Shown here in pieces: positions 40,001-50,341 of a stretch of 64,000 nt of DNA (its first letter is position 1; every line of letters begins with the position of its first letter). The notes under the pieces were generated by a model, which saw only the letters and a list, made by a program, of their open reading frames with translations, had not been told where the DNA came from and did no database searches. The position numbers and the translations under genes are program-made. The DNA is from Tetranychus cinnabarinus (taxonomy: Eukaryota > Arthropoda > Arachnida > Trombidiformes > Tetranychidae): positions 2,542,001-2,606,000 of the forward strand of contig WHVY01000006.1 in assembly GCA_022266195.1 (NCBI GenBank), read 5' to 3'.

Positions 40001-42711
40001 TTTTTGAAATCAAGCTCAACAGTGAATCAGATTGTATCGTTACAAGCTTGTTTATCATGGTTGACCATTGATCACTGATCATTACCATCTATATGATTAT
40101 GATTTAAGTCTTGATGAAGGCAACATTTACCTTTATTGGTTTAACTGTCAACTCAATAGAGTTAAGGTTTATGCCTTTCTTTTGTCTCTATCAGATGAAA
40201 TTCAGTTTAACCTTTCATGTCATGTTTCATCTAATGATACGGAATACATTAAGTTATGATTACGATTCTTTTTGTTTCTCACTTGATTAAGGTATCAAAT
40301 AATAAGGTCAATTCTGTTATGGTTATGATTACGATTTAACTTTTGTTTCTATCATTGCAATTTAAACTTAATCCCACTCGCTTTTGTTTTCATTTTATCT
40401 CATTTTGTGGTTACCTTTTCATTTGTAAAACAACAAATCGTCATTTTTTGGTTAATTTTTGTTAAACCATATTGACACCCTCGCAAACATACCTTTATTA
40501 TTCACCTAAAAACTATTGGTAAATTTTTGATTGCGTTAATTTGGTGATTCCATTGAGTTAATTTGATTAACAGTGGAGGAAGGAAATTGAGAAACGAGAA
40601 CAAATGATTCAACTAACCGCCATTTTTATCTTTCCCATTTAACCTCTTAACATTGTGAGTCACTGTTGAACACGCTTTATTTTTTTCAGTGAGGAAAAGG
40701 TTATTTTTTAATTCAACCTTTTTTTATTCAAACCATCAATGTTTAATTTACTCTATTTTTGATTATAATGTTAATTAGGACTTCTGACCAAGGAACAAAT
40801 CAAGGGAGTCTTCATTAATCTAGAGGAACTGATCAATGTGAACTCAAAATTCTCGGAGAAACTGCAGGACGCTATTGACATTGCTTCTGAACAAGGAGAT
40901 GAGGTTTGTATCTTTATTTTCTTATCTTTGTTTTTTGACCTTTAACCAAGTGCATTACTAATGAACCCTTCTTTATTATCTTCTGTTTACCCAAATACTA
41001 TAATCTTGCCACTTAATAGGATTTCACCACGGTCAATATTGGAAAGCTTTTCATGGAATCAGCTAGTATGCTTCATTCCTTTGAGACTTACTGCCTTCGC
41101 CAAGGGTCAGCTTCCGTTTTGCTGAACCAGCTGGAGAAAGAAAAAGAGCTTCTCAGAATATTTCTAAGAGTATCGCAGATGGAGAACACTTTACTCAGGA
41201 GGATGAATCTATCAGCCTTTCTAATGGTGCCTGTACAAAGAGTCACTAAGTATGTTTCATTAGACGGAAAGTTAATAGACTTCCATGACTTTTCAAGTTT
41301 CTTTGAAATTATAATATTAAGCCAACTCTTCGATCGCTATTTTTATTGAAAATGAATCGATTCTATCAGACATTTTTGCAGATTTTAGACCTCCATCTGA
41401 CTATCCTTTTGTTTACTATTTTACAGGTATCCATTGTTGTTGAATCGATTGTACAAAGTAACCCCACACCATCATCAAGACAGGGATGCTTTAAAATTGG
41501 CTCAGCAAAAGGTTGAAATTCATTTGGAACACATAAACCAACAAACGAAAGGTTCCACTGCACCAACTAAAATCTGGAGAAAGTTTTCTCATCTTTCAAA
41601 TAGACGATTACCCAGTATAGATGACATTGGTGATATTAAATTGAGAAAGGTAGATTTACTTTCATAAGTTATCTTTAGTCAAAAATTTACTAATGATTTA
41701 TCTTGTATAAAATAGGTTGCTCTGGAAGCTATGAATTGGACTCGAGACCAAGCTAATTTCATCATGTCTGGTCGTCTTTCATTTTTGCCATCCTCAGAAT
41801 ATCAATTGTATAAAAAACGAGGAAACATCAAATTTTCCTCTGCTAGTTGCCTTTTAATGAGCCTTGGGGAAATGTTACCCTCAATTAAAAGTAATTTAGC
41901 GGACGATGACGAAGAATTCGAAAGAGAACTCATGTTTCCTCGATCAAACCATGGATGTGAACAAGCAGTTTTAATTTTAATCAAAGAGAAACACAGTAGA
42001 TACACACTTTGCAGAGTAAGTTAATTTGTTATCAATTTTGGCTTGTTTATGTTTTTTATTCATCTTACTGTTGACAAAGAATGAAAGTTGAATGAGAATG
42101 ATTGGCATTTTATTTTGAAAAATACACATGTTTACATAGGGTTATTGTTTGTATTAGTTGAGAGTTTAACTGCAGTTAATGCCAATTTGATTGTCATCTA
42201 GCTGACAGACTATTTTTTGTCTCAATTGTTGTGAATGTGATCATTGCAGTCACCTGACGGGTACTTGTTTCACTGAGTGGCTAAATTTTTCAACTCTTTT
42301 ATTACAAGCCTCTCCATTATTCATTTTATGGTCATGCTATCGGCAGAACAAAAGCAAACTTTGTTTATTGATGTATTTTCAAGTTACTGACGATTATTTT
42401 ATTTGCAAAATTTCTTATAGGAGCCATTCAACCTTGCATCCTGTGTTATTTCATCTGACAGTGAATTCGAAGACTTATTTGAAATTCATGAACAAAATAC
42501 TAAAGAGTCATTCATTTTGAAGGTAAGACTGAGAGAAAAAAAAGCTTACGTTCATCTTGAAAATTTATATATTGTTTTCAATTCTATCCAGGCTGATTCA
42601 CCAACAGAAAAGCGTGATTGGTATAGACAAATCTGCTACCACTCAAAAAATTTAGGAAATTGGCGAAAGCGTCGGAATGCTTTGGCAAACATCATGATGG
42701 TGCGCCCATGA
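19008..42711 (+). CDS. Large Dbl-family Rho guanine nucleotide exchange factor (DH-PH) with a 1.5 kb-residue disordered N-terminus
   Basis: Predicted exons: 19008-21807, 31999-33858, 40779-40903, 41020-41249, 41427-41649, 41716-42015, 42421-42522, 42592-42711; all junctions are GT-AG and keep frame, giving 1919 residues. RhoGEFs load GTP onto Rho-family GTPases. Residues 1-1470 are low complexity: His-rich, poly-Gly, Ser-rich, poly-Gln, and an 11-Pro run at 822-832. C1473/C1476 and C1511/C1514 form a CxxC pair couple just before the DH domain (about 1522-1715, with the conserved FLMVPVQRVTKYPLLL helix). A PH domain spans about 1745-1905 and ends in a basic tail. The ATG at 19008 is chosen because the open frame's first codon at 18999 is GTG and an in-frame TAA lies at 18993. 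The DH resembles invertebrate GEFmeso-type proteins, but orthology is not settled. Possible tyrosine-phosphorylation sites are Y783 (IYDDI) and Y1306 (IYEEL). Confidence 0.88.
21808..31998 (+). other. RhoGEF intron 1 (10.2 kb)
   Basis: It begins with GTAAGT after a phase-1 codon and ends TACCAG|GC. The single coding base before it plus the two bases after it make GGC (Gly), and the frame stays open on both sides, which is the reason for joining the two long exons. The content is AT-rich with a (GAT)6 run at 26081-26098 and no recognisable exons. The large palindrome at 31005-31319 lies about 0.7 kb before the acceptor. An ATG at 31971 just before the acceptor is in frame with exon 2, so a short isoform starting there cannot be excluded. 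Confidence 0.75.
31005..31319. mobile_element. Perfect 145-bp-arm palindrome (foldback / TA-flanked MITE)
   Basis: Positions 31005-31149 are, as far as I can trace base by base, the exact reverse complement of 31175-31319, with a 25-bp non-paired spacer (31150-31174). The outer ends read TAAAGGGTGTC...GACACCCTTTA, so the arms can be placed directly next to TA dinucleotides, as in Tc1/mariner-type MITEs. There is no open frame. It lies inside intron 1 of the RhoGEF gene, so the pre-mRNA would contain a very stable hairpin. Absence of mismatches points to recent insertion or recent arm homogenisation. Confidence 0.9.
33859..40778 (+). other. RhoGEF intron 2 (6.9 kb)
   Basis: It starts GTAAGA after a phase-1 codon and ends AATTAG|GA, restoring a Gly codon inside the DH domain (MEVAG|LLTKEQ). 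The sequence is AT-rich, with CAT/CAA trinucleotide runs (about 34400-34460) and a short CA run near 36520. I see no exon, RNA gene or transposon in it. A 60-codon hydrophobic open frame near 37898 is judged incidental. Confidence 0.75.
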
Positions 42712-43040
42712 GGAACCGAAGAAATGTTGCAATGGGTCAACCTGTTTATTGTGAATTTTGTGCATTCTAATCGAACCTGATCTGAATTGTTTAATTTTCT
42801 TGCAAATCGCCAAACGACCCATTTTTAACGAATGATCAAATAATCTAGTCGCTCTGAAATTATTTAAAATAATCATATTATAATAACATTGTAAAGATTG
42901 GTTATTGATAAGTATAAAATGTATCTTTTAACGCAAACAGTTTTTAAATATTAATTCAATTTCCCAAAACAAAATCTATAGCTTGCTAACTTTGCTTTTT
43001 TACCTGTAATGGGGAATCAACAAGTATAGATGTGACTTAG
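42712..43040. other. 3' flank of the RhoGEF gene
   Basis: AT-rich, no coding evidence. It probably contains the 3' UTR of the RhoGEF, but I see no canonical AATAAA close to the stop codon. Confidence 0.5.
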
Positions 43041-43049
43041 GCAAGATGA

Positions 43050-43550
43050 AAGTAAATCAAAGTGAACAGATGCTTCTCTCCCGGTGATGGTTTTAATTCA
43101 ACATCCACCGAGGAAAAACTCATCTAACCGTTTGATGATTAGGGAATGATGCAGATAAGTCAAGCGATAAGATGCCTTCATCCCGGTGATGGTTCAAGTC
43201 AGCATCCACCGAGGAAGAAGCCACCGGATCGATTGATGATTGAGGAATGGTGCAGATAAGTCAAGCGATAAGATGCCTTTCTCCCGGTGATGATTCAGAT
43301 TCAACATCCACCGAGGAAGAAGCCACCGGATCGATTGATGATTATGGAATGGTGCTGATAAATCAAGCGATAAGATGCCTTTCTCCCGGTGATGGTTTTA
43401 ATTCAACATCCACCGAGGAAGAAGCCACCGGATCGATTGATGACTAGGGAATGATGAGGATAAGTCAAGCGATAAGATGCCTTCATCCCGGTGATGGTTC
43501 AAGTCAGCATCCACCGAGGAAAAAGCCACCGGATCGATTGATTTTTGAGA
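43050..43550 (+). repeat. 102-bp minisatellite, about five copies plus a decayed copy
   Basis: The landmark CCCGGTGATG recurs at 43080, 43182, 43283, 43385 and 43487, a period of 101-102 bp. Each unit also carries AAGCGATAAGATGC and ATCCACCGAGGAAGAAGCCA. Three of the intervals are exactly 102 bp (34 codons), and two adjacent units stay open in one frame (43247-43447), encoding a repeated acidic STSTEEEATGSIDD-type peptide. A further decayed copy of the landmark is near 43613. Outer units have stop codons in that frame and no start or splice context is evident, so a coding role is unproven. It is clearly GC-richer than its surroundings. Confidence 0.85.
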
Positions 43551-44008
43551 AGAGTGAGAATTGGTAGAACTGTTGAATTTTATTCAAACCAAGAGGTGCC
43601 ATCATCCCGGTGTTGATGTAGATAAAACAAACTCCGAAGACAGGTGCACCTATTCGTTTGAAGATAAATTGATTGACGTTGAATTCGGACCCTAATTCAT
43701 AAATGAAAAGTGAAATGACGATCTAGAGCTTGCTAGTTAGATGTTTTCGTCCGATGATGTTAAACACATCTAACCACTTGCTGAAGCAATATACGGATAG
43801 GAGAATGATAAATATGTTCCAACATGATAATTTTGGTTTACCCATAAATATGAAGTTGAACATTGAGAGTCAAGAGTGAAGTGAGGAAACGTTCAAAGTT
43901 TTTCAGTCTTTTATACTCATTTTCAAGCGCCATATCTTGACCAGAGGGTCAAAAAAGAAAGAGTAAGGAAGATGCAGATTAAAGAAAGAGAAAGTAAAGA
44001 GATCTAAG

Positions 44009-44370
44009 GCTAATTGCCCTCAAATCTTTGTTTTAAAGAGTAGGGTAATATGTTTATCTCTCAACACTGGAGATACTTTACCAGATTAACAATCTGGTTA
44101 AATCCATACCCAAAACTTATCCAGTTTAACTTTCTTCAACTCTTTTCTATTGTTGACTATAGCTTTAAGCTTAAATCCTCTTCTAATCCATGGCTACGGG
44201 GTGAATCAATTCACATTAAATTACCAGATTGGATGGCAATATCTTCTGATTGTTTATTGTAATAATAATTTTTTTTCAAGATGATAACGATGATACATTA
44301 ATCAAAAAAGATACTGACTGAAAAACCGCCAAAACTCCCTTCTTTTAGTTTTGATTTTTTTTGATAATGA
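44009..44370 (+). repeat. Near-identical core of the duplication (copy A), containing a 70-codon open frame
   Basis: Comparing with 48223-48583 by eye I find two base substitutions and one T-run length difference. The sequence on both sides is much more diverged, with many indels. Inside is an ATG-to-TAA frame of 70 codons at 44050-44262; both substitutions fall in it and both change an amino acid (Asn/His and Ser/Thr). I recognise no domain in the peptide. A hairpin ACCAGATT-AAC-AATCTGGT lies near 44080. Confidence 0.75.
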
Positions 44371-44597
44371 GATATCCTTAATTTGTAATTTGTAAATATT
44401 AAGAGTGCTGATAAATTTGTCTTGTATCTACATGTGCTTATTATGCAGCTATGCAATTTTTGCCAGTATCATATTTATGTGTTAATAATAAAGAAAAGCA
44501 TTTTTACGAGTAAATTCAAGATTGACGCCTTTTCGGTGTCCGTCCTCTTTGAAATCATTCAACATCTGTTTTGGTTCAATAGAATCATGATCTGTAG

Positions 44598-44896
44598 AAC
44601 CATCAAAATAAGTCAAACAAAGATAAAATCAAAAAAAGAGGTTTATCTATCAAAGAAATGATCACAAGTAGTATTGTGAATAATTTTTGCCAAATATTTC
44701 CAATCAAAGGTCAGTCTACCAATCGGGACACTGATTCGACTTTCTGACTACCAATAATACAAACAAGTGCGAAAATCACCATGACTTATCATCTTCATCA
44801 TTATCTCCTGATCAAGAAGAAGAGAACCTGGAGAAAGCATTTGATCAATTAAAAAGACTGCCGCCTTGAATACCAGGGCCATGCAAAGGCTATTTA
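44598..44896 (+). pseudogene. Truncated TAF5L-like pseudogene fragment
   Basis: It corresponds to the start of TAF5L-like exon 2 at 49057 onward, beginning AACCATCAAAATAAG. It is broken by a missing base in the Asp-rich stretch (GATTCGAC where the intact gene has GATTTTGAC), by a TGA where the intact gene has TGT (CCGCCTTGA), and by the loss of exon 1 with its start codon. Similarity ends before the WD repeats, so no function is expected. Confidence 0.85.
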
Positions 44897-45221
44897 TTTT
44901 TCTTTTGTACTGATTAATTGCGGCTTAGTACAATGTTTTACCAAAAAATATCACAATTCAATATTTTTGTATAGCGAACCGCAAAATTTACTTGACACCC
45001 TAATAGTTTGCAATTTTATTGATTTTTCATTCAATCTATACTAATCAAATTGTTTCCTCAATTATGACTAATTACAAACTGATAAAAAACGAAAGGTGAA
45101 AATGCTTGCTTTTATACAACAATTTGCGTATCGATATTTTTTGCGGATTTAACTTTCTCCTTTTTGACATAATGGCAATGGTAAATAATTAAGGTTGTAA
45201 ATAATGAATTTTATTAATATT
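44897..45221. other. Intergenic / 3' flank of GTF3C4
   Basis: AT-rich sequence between the end of duplication copy A and the stop codon of the minus-strand TFIIIC90 gene. It presumably includes the 3' UTR of that gene; no coding evidence. Confidence 0.5.
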
Positions 45222-47465
45222 TCAATGACAAAATAAACATTCAACGTAATTTTGCCAAATATTAGGCACAGAGTATAAACTACGTCCACATAGCTTACAA
45301 AGCTCATATTTGATAGAAATGAGATCACAGAGTAGTAAAGAATTGATGCATCTTCCGAACCGATGATTTTTTGGACAGAGGCCTTCTCTGAAATTTTGTA
45401 TGGACACATCCTCTCCACAAATAGGACATTTTTCTGTCTCCAGACTGGAATCATGATTAGACCAAGTAGCTTTGCTCAAAGCGTTTTTACTAGCCCAAGA
45501 AGCCATCGTGACCAAAGACAGCACTTGATTACGAGTTAAAGTATGACGCTGGTCCCAAAACTTTTCATGGATGAACTTTACATGTTCAAGTAAAATCAAT
45601 TCTTCCAAATGCATAACTGCTTCTTCAAAATCAGTGACAGTACGGTTGGCTGGAGCTCGCTGAACACAAGCCAAGGAGATAAATCTCAAAATTTTGAAGT
45701 TGATACTCCTCAGTGATGATGCATTCCAATTCCACTTTCCATCTAGCAATTTTTCCAAAATTTTTGGAGTCCAGTTCAAGTTGTTCGAATAATAACCTCG
45801 TAAAGCATTCAATAAATCCATTATTTCGCGCAAAGAATTGTACTTTGTATATAAATTAGCGTCTTCAATCAGCGCCTCAATTCTACTAGTAACAGCGTCA
45901 AAACTTAAATCTAAAGATTGAGAGAAAGAATATATGATTAGAATTGGAAGTCAATTTCAGATTGAATTTCAGTCACGTGAGCCTGGCGATAAATTGTCGA
46001 GCTTCAATAAAAGCATTTATTATCATTGGATAAGAAATTCTAGCGAGATAAAAAATGCAAGAAATTTATATCTACATATCTAAGCAATTGAAATGATAAT
46101 CTTGTGTCAAAACACAACTTACTAGGAAATATGATGATTCTTGTTGGCTCTACTAGCAGAAGGTGGTCATGAAGTTTTGTCATTGTCTGAGCCAAACAGG
46201 TCAGGACACGATTACGTGAGGTTCGAAGGCCCAATGGAGTCAAATTAGATACAACTTCATCTGAGTTGATAGGGTGAGTTGTTTGATCGAGGTGCGTAGA
46301 ATCATCTTTCACATGCAGATTTGTCAACAGCCGATCTGGAGATGAGAAAATCAAGTCATTATCTGGAGATAATGACAAACCAGTGATACGAGTCTTTACA
46401 AGGGTCTCAATAACTGTGATTCCACAAAGTTGTAACATCGTTTTTCTAGCCACTATCATTTCTTTCATAGTAGCAATGAAAACATGACAATTTTTGGAAA
46501 AAAAGATCTTGTATCGACCGTACTCAACTTCCTGAAAGATTATGTTTAGAACAGGCATATCATCAACTTCCCTCCAAGGCACAACTTTAGGAGTCATTAG
46601 CCAGTCATCATATTCAGGTTTGATAGCTTGTACAGGGATTTTGATGACAATCAATTGTCCGTTTAGCGGGCAAATGGCGAGATATTCCTTGTACCATTCA
46701 ACAAACACTATCGAGTCAAGACCAGTTTTCCATGAGTTGACCAAATTAATGCTTGCATTTCTACCAGTAAATGAGAATTTCATAAAGTGACAATGACCAG
46801 AGCTGGTACAACAAACAAGCATGAGTGCCTCATCTTCCCCTTCCTTGAATACAGGTGACCATGCCATACAATTTATAGACAATTTATGCAGATGCTCGAA
46901 TGCTTTGACTAGAGGTACGCCTTTATAATGAGAACTAAATAATGGACTTAAATTAGTGGGACTTGATAAGCTAAATTAATTATAGTATTTACCCAATCTC
47001 TGCGTCTAGAATCTTGGTACAGTCAGCGAGCAACTTCCATTTATTGGCTTCAGAGAAATATATACTCAATCTATTGTCATATGTTAGGAGAGCCAACAGT
47101 GAACCAAATTGAGCAACTCTAGGAGACCATGCGGACAATTGGTATTTCGCATAGTTTGAAGCAAAACCTTTGGTCAAATGAATATGGTCAAACCAGTCAC
47201 ATTCTGGCCTTTGATTGTCAATAAAACGTTTGGCGGTTGACTGAATAGCTAGAGGATCTGATTCTGGTGGGTTTGGGATGAAGTGTTTGTGGGGATAGAG
47301 ACTTGTTGAAGAGTCAGAAAACGTATAGTCAGGTGCAAAAACAATTGCACCTTTGTCCGTCAGAAGACAAATATTATCATCCACTGACCACTGAAGAGCA
47401 TGGGTATCATTAAGATGGCTGGTTGTAGTAAACATGGAAAACACTATTGGGCTAGAATCACCCAT
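45222..47465 (-). CDS. GTF3C4: General transcription factor IIIC subunit 4 (TFIIIC90-like)
   Basis: Three exons on the minus strand: 47465-46993, 46934-46123, 45910-45222; phases 2 and 1 match across both short GT-AG introns, giving 657 residues. The family subunit is part of TFIIIC, which binds internal promoters of tRNA genes in the nucleus and recruits TFIIIB and RNA polymerase III; human GTF3C4 also has reported histone acetyltransferase activity. Exons 1-2 encode the N-terminal beta-propeller-like region of the family (LQWSVDD, GAIVFAPDY, AWSP). The last 68 residues (590-657) form the C-terminal zinc finger: CPIC, GLCPKNHRFGRC, CKLC and CLFCH. The acceptor of exon 2 at TATTTAG is chosen because it alone keeps the frame. 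It is somewhat shorter than the human protein (about 820). It is divergent to the TAF5L-like gene. Confidence 0.9.
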
Positions 47466-47820
47466 TCTGGTTAGCACTAAATTTCAAACCAAATATAAAG
47501 AAAACAGGTTGGACCTTGCCTTGTGAAATCACTAGTTACTTATCAAACAAACTACTAGAAACGGTGCTGAATCAACATATGAAATAAACTTGGTGCTCAA
47601 CTGATTTCTGCATGCTGCTTCCCATAACTAACATCTGAGGATTCTCACTTTCTTACCAAAACAAACGAGAATGATCTCTTATTGGCTGAAGTTAAACCGC
47701 TTTAACCAAATATTTAGCCGATGAAAATACAACAATAATGGATGAGTATGGGTCTAGTCATGAATTTTAACATGAACACATGGACAGGCCCGAACTCATT
47801 CATCATCATTGTCAAAGTGG
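47466..47820. promoter_or_regulatory. Upstream region of GTF3C4, shared divergent interval
   Basis: This lies just upstream of the minus-strand GTF3C4 start codon and before duplication copy B. It should contain the GTF3C4 promoter and 5' UTR. I see no TATA box or other motif that I can assign with confidence. Confidence 0.35.
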
Positions 47821-49356
47821 CGTTGAATTTGGACCCTGTTTCATAAATGAAAATGGGTGAAATGACGATTAGAGCCTGTAAATTAGATGTTTTCGTCCGA
47901 TGATGTTAAAACAAACACATCAGCCGAGAGAAAAATCATCTAACCACTTGCTGAAGCAACCTTCACAGTATATAGATAGGAGAATGATAAACAAGTACCA
48001 AGATGATAATTTGGTTTACCCATAAATATGAAGTTGAATATTGAGAGCCAAGAGTGAAGTGAGTTGGAGTCCAAAGTTTTTCAGTCTTTTATACTCATTT
48101 TCAAGCGCCATATCTTGACCAGAGGGTCAAAAAAGAAAGAGAAAGGAAGATAAAGATTAAAGAAAGAGGAAGTAAAGAGATCTAAGAAGGGAAAGAGAAA
48201 GAAGGAGTGAAAGAGGGGAGTTGCTAATTGCCCTCAAATCTTTGTTTTAAAGAGTAGGGTAATATGTTTATCTCTCAACACTGGAGATACTTTACCAGAT
48301 TAACAATCTGGTTAAATCCATACCCAAAACTTATCCAGTTTCACTTTCTTCAACTCTTTTCTATTGTTGACTATAGCTTTAAGCTTAAAACCTCTTCTAA
48401 TCCATGGCTACGGGGTGAATCAATTCACATTAAATTACCAGATTGGATGGCAATATCTTCTGATTGTTTATTGTAATAATAATTTTTTTTCAAGATGATA
48501 ACGATGATACATTAATCAAAAAAGATACTGACTGAAAAACCGCCAAAACTCCCTTCTTTTAGTTTTGATTTTTTTGATAATGAACTAACCTTAATTTTTA
48601 AATTAAGAATTACAAGAGTACTAATAAAATTCGTCTTTATTGTGCTTATTATTTAGCTATTTAATAGTTGGCGATATCAAATTTATGTGTTAATAATAAA
48701 GAAAAACATTTTTACCAGTAAATTCAAGATTGGCGCCTTTTCGGTGTCCGTCCTCTTTGAAAGAAGCTCTTTCTGTTTGAAAACATTCAACATCTGTTTT
48801 TGTTCAATAAATTGTCAATGGTTTCTAAATCGATTTATCAATAGTTTATTTAAGTTTTTTTTGTTTGGTTAATTAATTAAATGGTGAACTTATCTTTTTG
48901 GGGCTAGAATGAAGAAATCTCGAGATGATCAACTCAATGCCTTTGTTAATTATTACCTAGAGAAAAGGAACTATTTCATTGTGAGTATCTTTTCTGTTTT
49001 CTCATCACAATTGTCATTTCAGTTTATTCTGATTTCGCTTTCTTTCCGTCTTGTAGAACCATCAAAATAAGTCAAACAAAGATAAAATCAAAAAAAGAGG
49101 TTTATCTATCAAAGAAATGATTACAAGCAGTATTGTGGATAATTGTTGCCAAATATTTCCAATCAAAGGTCAGTTTACCAATCGGGACACTGATTTTGAC
49201 TTTCTGACTACCAATAATACAAACAAGTGCGAAAATCACCATGACTTATCATCAACATCATTATCACCTGATCAAGAAGAAGAAAACCTGGAGAAAGCAT
49301 TTGATCAATTAAAAAGACTGCCGCCTTGTATACCAGGGCCATGCATAGGCTATTTA
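47821..49356 (+). repeat. Segmental duplication, copy B (includes the TAF5L-like 5' region)
   Basis: Colinear with 43677-44896. This copy is the longer one: it holds additional sequence absent from copy A, including TAF5L-like exon 1 and intron 1, and it reads into an intact gene, so it is the likely source. Copies A and B flank the GTF3C4 gene in direct orientation, about 4.1 kb apart start to start. Confidence 0.88.
48223..48583 (+). repeat. Near-identical core of the duplication (copy B), containing a 70-codon open frame
   Basis: Counterpart of 44009-44370. The 70-codon ATG frame at 48264-48476 is intact here too. It ends 432 bp before the TAF5L-like start codon, so in this copy it could be an upstream open frame in a long leader, part of the promoter, or an unrelated short gene. 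The peptide (start MFISQHWRYF, end KLPDWMAISSDCLL) matches no family I recognise. Confidence 0.7.
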
Positions 49357-50341
49357 GAAGGTTGCAATCCATGTACAGTTGATATAAGACAAGACATCAA
49401 ATATTTTGCTGCTGGTTTTGACAATTCCGAGATTAATCTTTGGTCGCTTACTGCCCTAGGCTTCAAGACTCAAAAAAGTTATTCCAACCAACAATCGTCA
49501 ATTTTATCAAATCCTTTAAGATTGGCCTTAGAATCTGATGTAAATAATGCAAACTCAGAAACATCACCTCATAGATTGCACACATCTCTAACCGGCGATA
49601 AAACGCTTTCTGGTGCATCAATCTTGCGTGGCCACTATGGTCCAGTCTATGGATTAAATTTTGTTGCAAATTCTCATCTTATTTCTTGTTCAGAAGATAC
49701 AACTATTCGCCTTTGGGATCTTAACTCGTGTAAAAATAAATTTGTTTATTCTGGTCACCTCTACCCGGTTTGGTGCATCGATAGCAGTCCTTTAGAATTA
49801 TATTTCGTTTCTGGTTCTCGTGATACTACTGCTCGCCTTTGGAACTATGAGCGTCTCCATCCTATTAGAATATTTGCTGGTCACATATTAGATGTTGATG
49901 TTGTCAAATTTCATCCCAATGCAGCTTACATTGCTACCGGATCATCTGATAAAACGGTATTTATCAAACTAATTATTTATGTGCCCATTAATACCAACCT
50001 ACTTTTAAACTAACATAGCACACTAAGAAATTGTTTACTCATTGTTTACTCAGATTCGTCTTTGGGAACTTAAATCTGGCCAAGTGGTTCGACTCTTAGA
50101 AGGCCACAAAGCAACAGTTACTAGCTTAGCGTTTTCACCTGATGGCAAATATTTGGTGTCAGGTGGTGATGACTGTGCTATTAAAGTTTGGGATCTTCGC
50201 ACCACAAAAGGGCCCTTAGCAAGCTTAACATCTCATAGAGCTCCTGTTAACGATGTTTGTTTCAATGGAGATGGATCTGTGTTCATATCTGCTAGTTCAG
50301 ATCGTACTGTTAAATATTGGGATTTCCAGCAATTGAAGTAA
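48909..50341 (+). CDS. TAF5L: TAF5-like WD40 protein, SAGA subunit (TAF5L / PAF65-beta type), lacking NTD2
   Basis: Exons 48909-48980, 49057-49956 and 50054-50341 join in phase 0 through introns of 76 and 97 bp (GTGAGT...TTGTAG, GTATTT...ACTCAG), giving 419 residues. Residues 1-24 (MKKSRDDQLNAFVNYYLEKR) match the LisH-like start of TAF5L. Residues about 120-419 carry six WD repeats with typical GH...RLWDL, RLWNY, RLWEL and KVWDL endings; repeats 2-4 have TAF5L-like wording (LRGH-GPVYG, SGSRDTTARLW, HPNAAYIATGSSDKT). In SAGA this subunit is a scaffold of the histone-fold core. The family normally has an NTD2 helical domain between the two parts and is about 590 residues in human; only about 95 non-conserved residues are present here. 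A degraded copy of its 5' end lies at 44598-44896. Confidence 0.9.

Larger units (their letters stand above)
43677..44896 (+). repeat. Segmental duplication, copy A (upstream, degenerate)
   Basis: This segment is colinear with 47821-49356. Shared landmarks include TTGAATT(C/T)GGACCCT at the left end, GATGTTTTCGTCCGATGATG, and the exon 2 start of the TAF5L-like gene at the right end. Copy A lacks about 0.25 kb that in copy B holds TAF5L exon 1, and ends at about 44896 where similarity stops. Most of it has drifted by substitutions and small indels, except a 361-bp core (44009-44370) that is almost identical to copy B. Confidence 0.88.
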
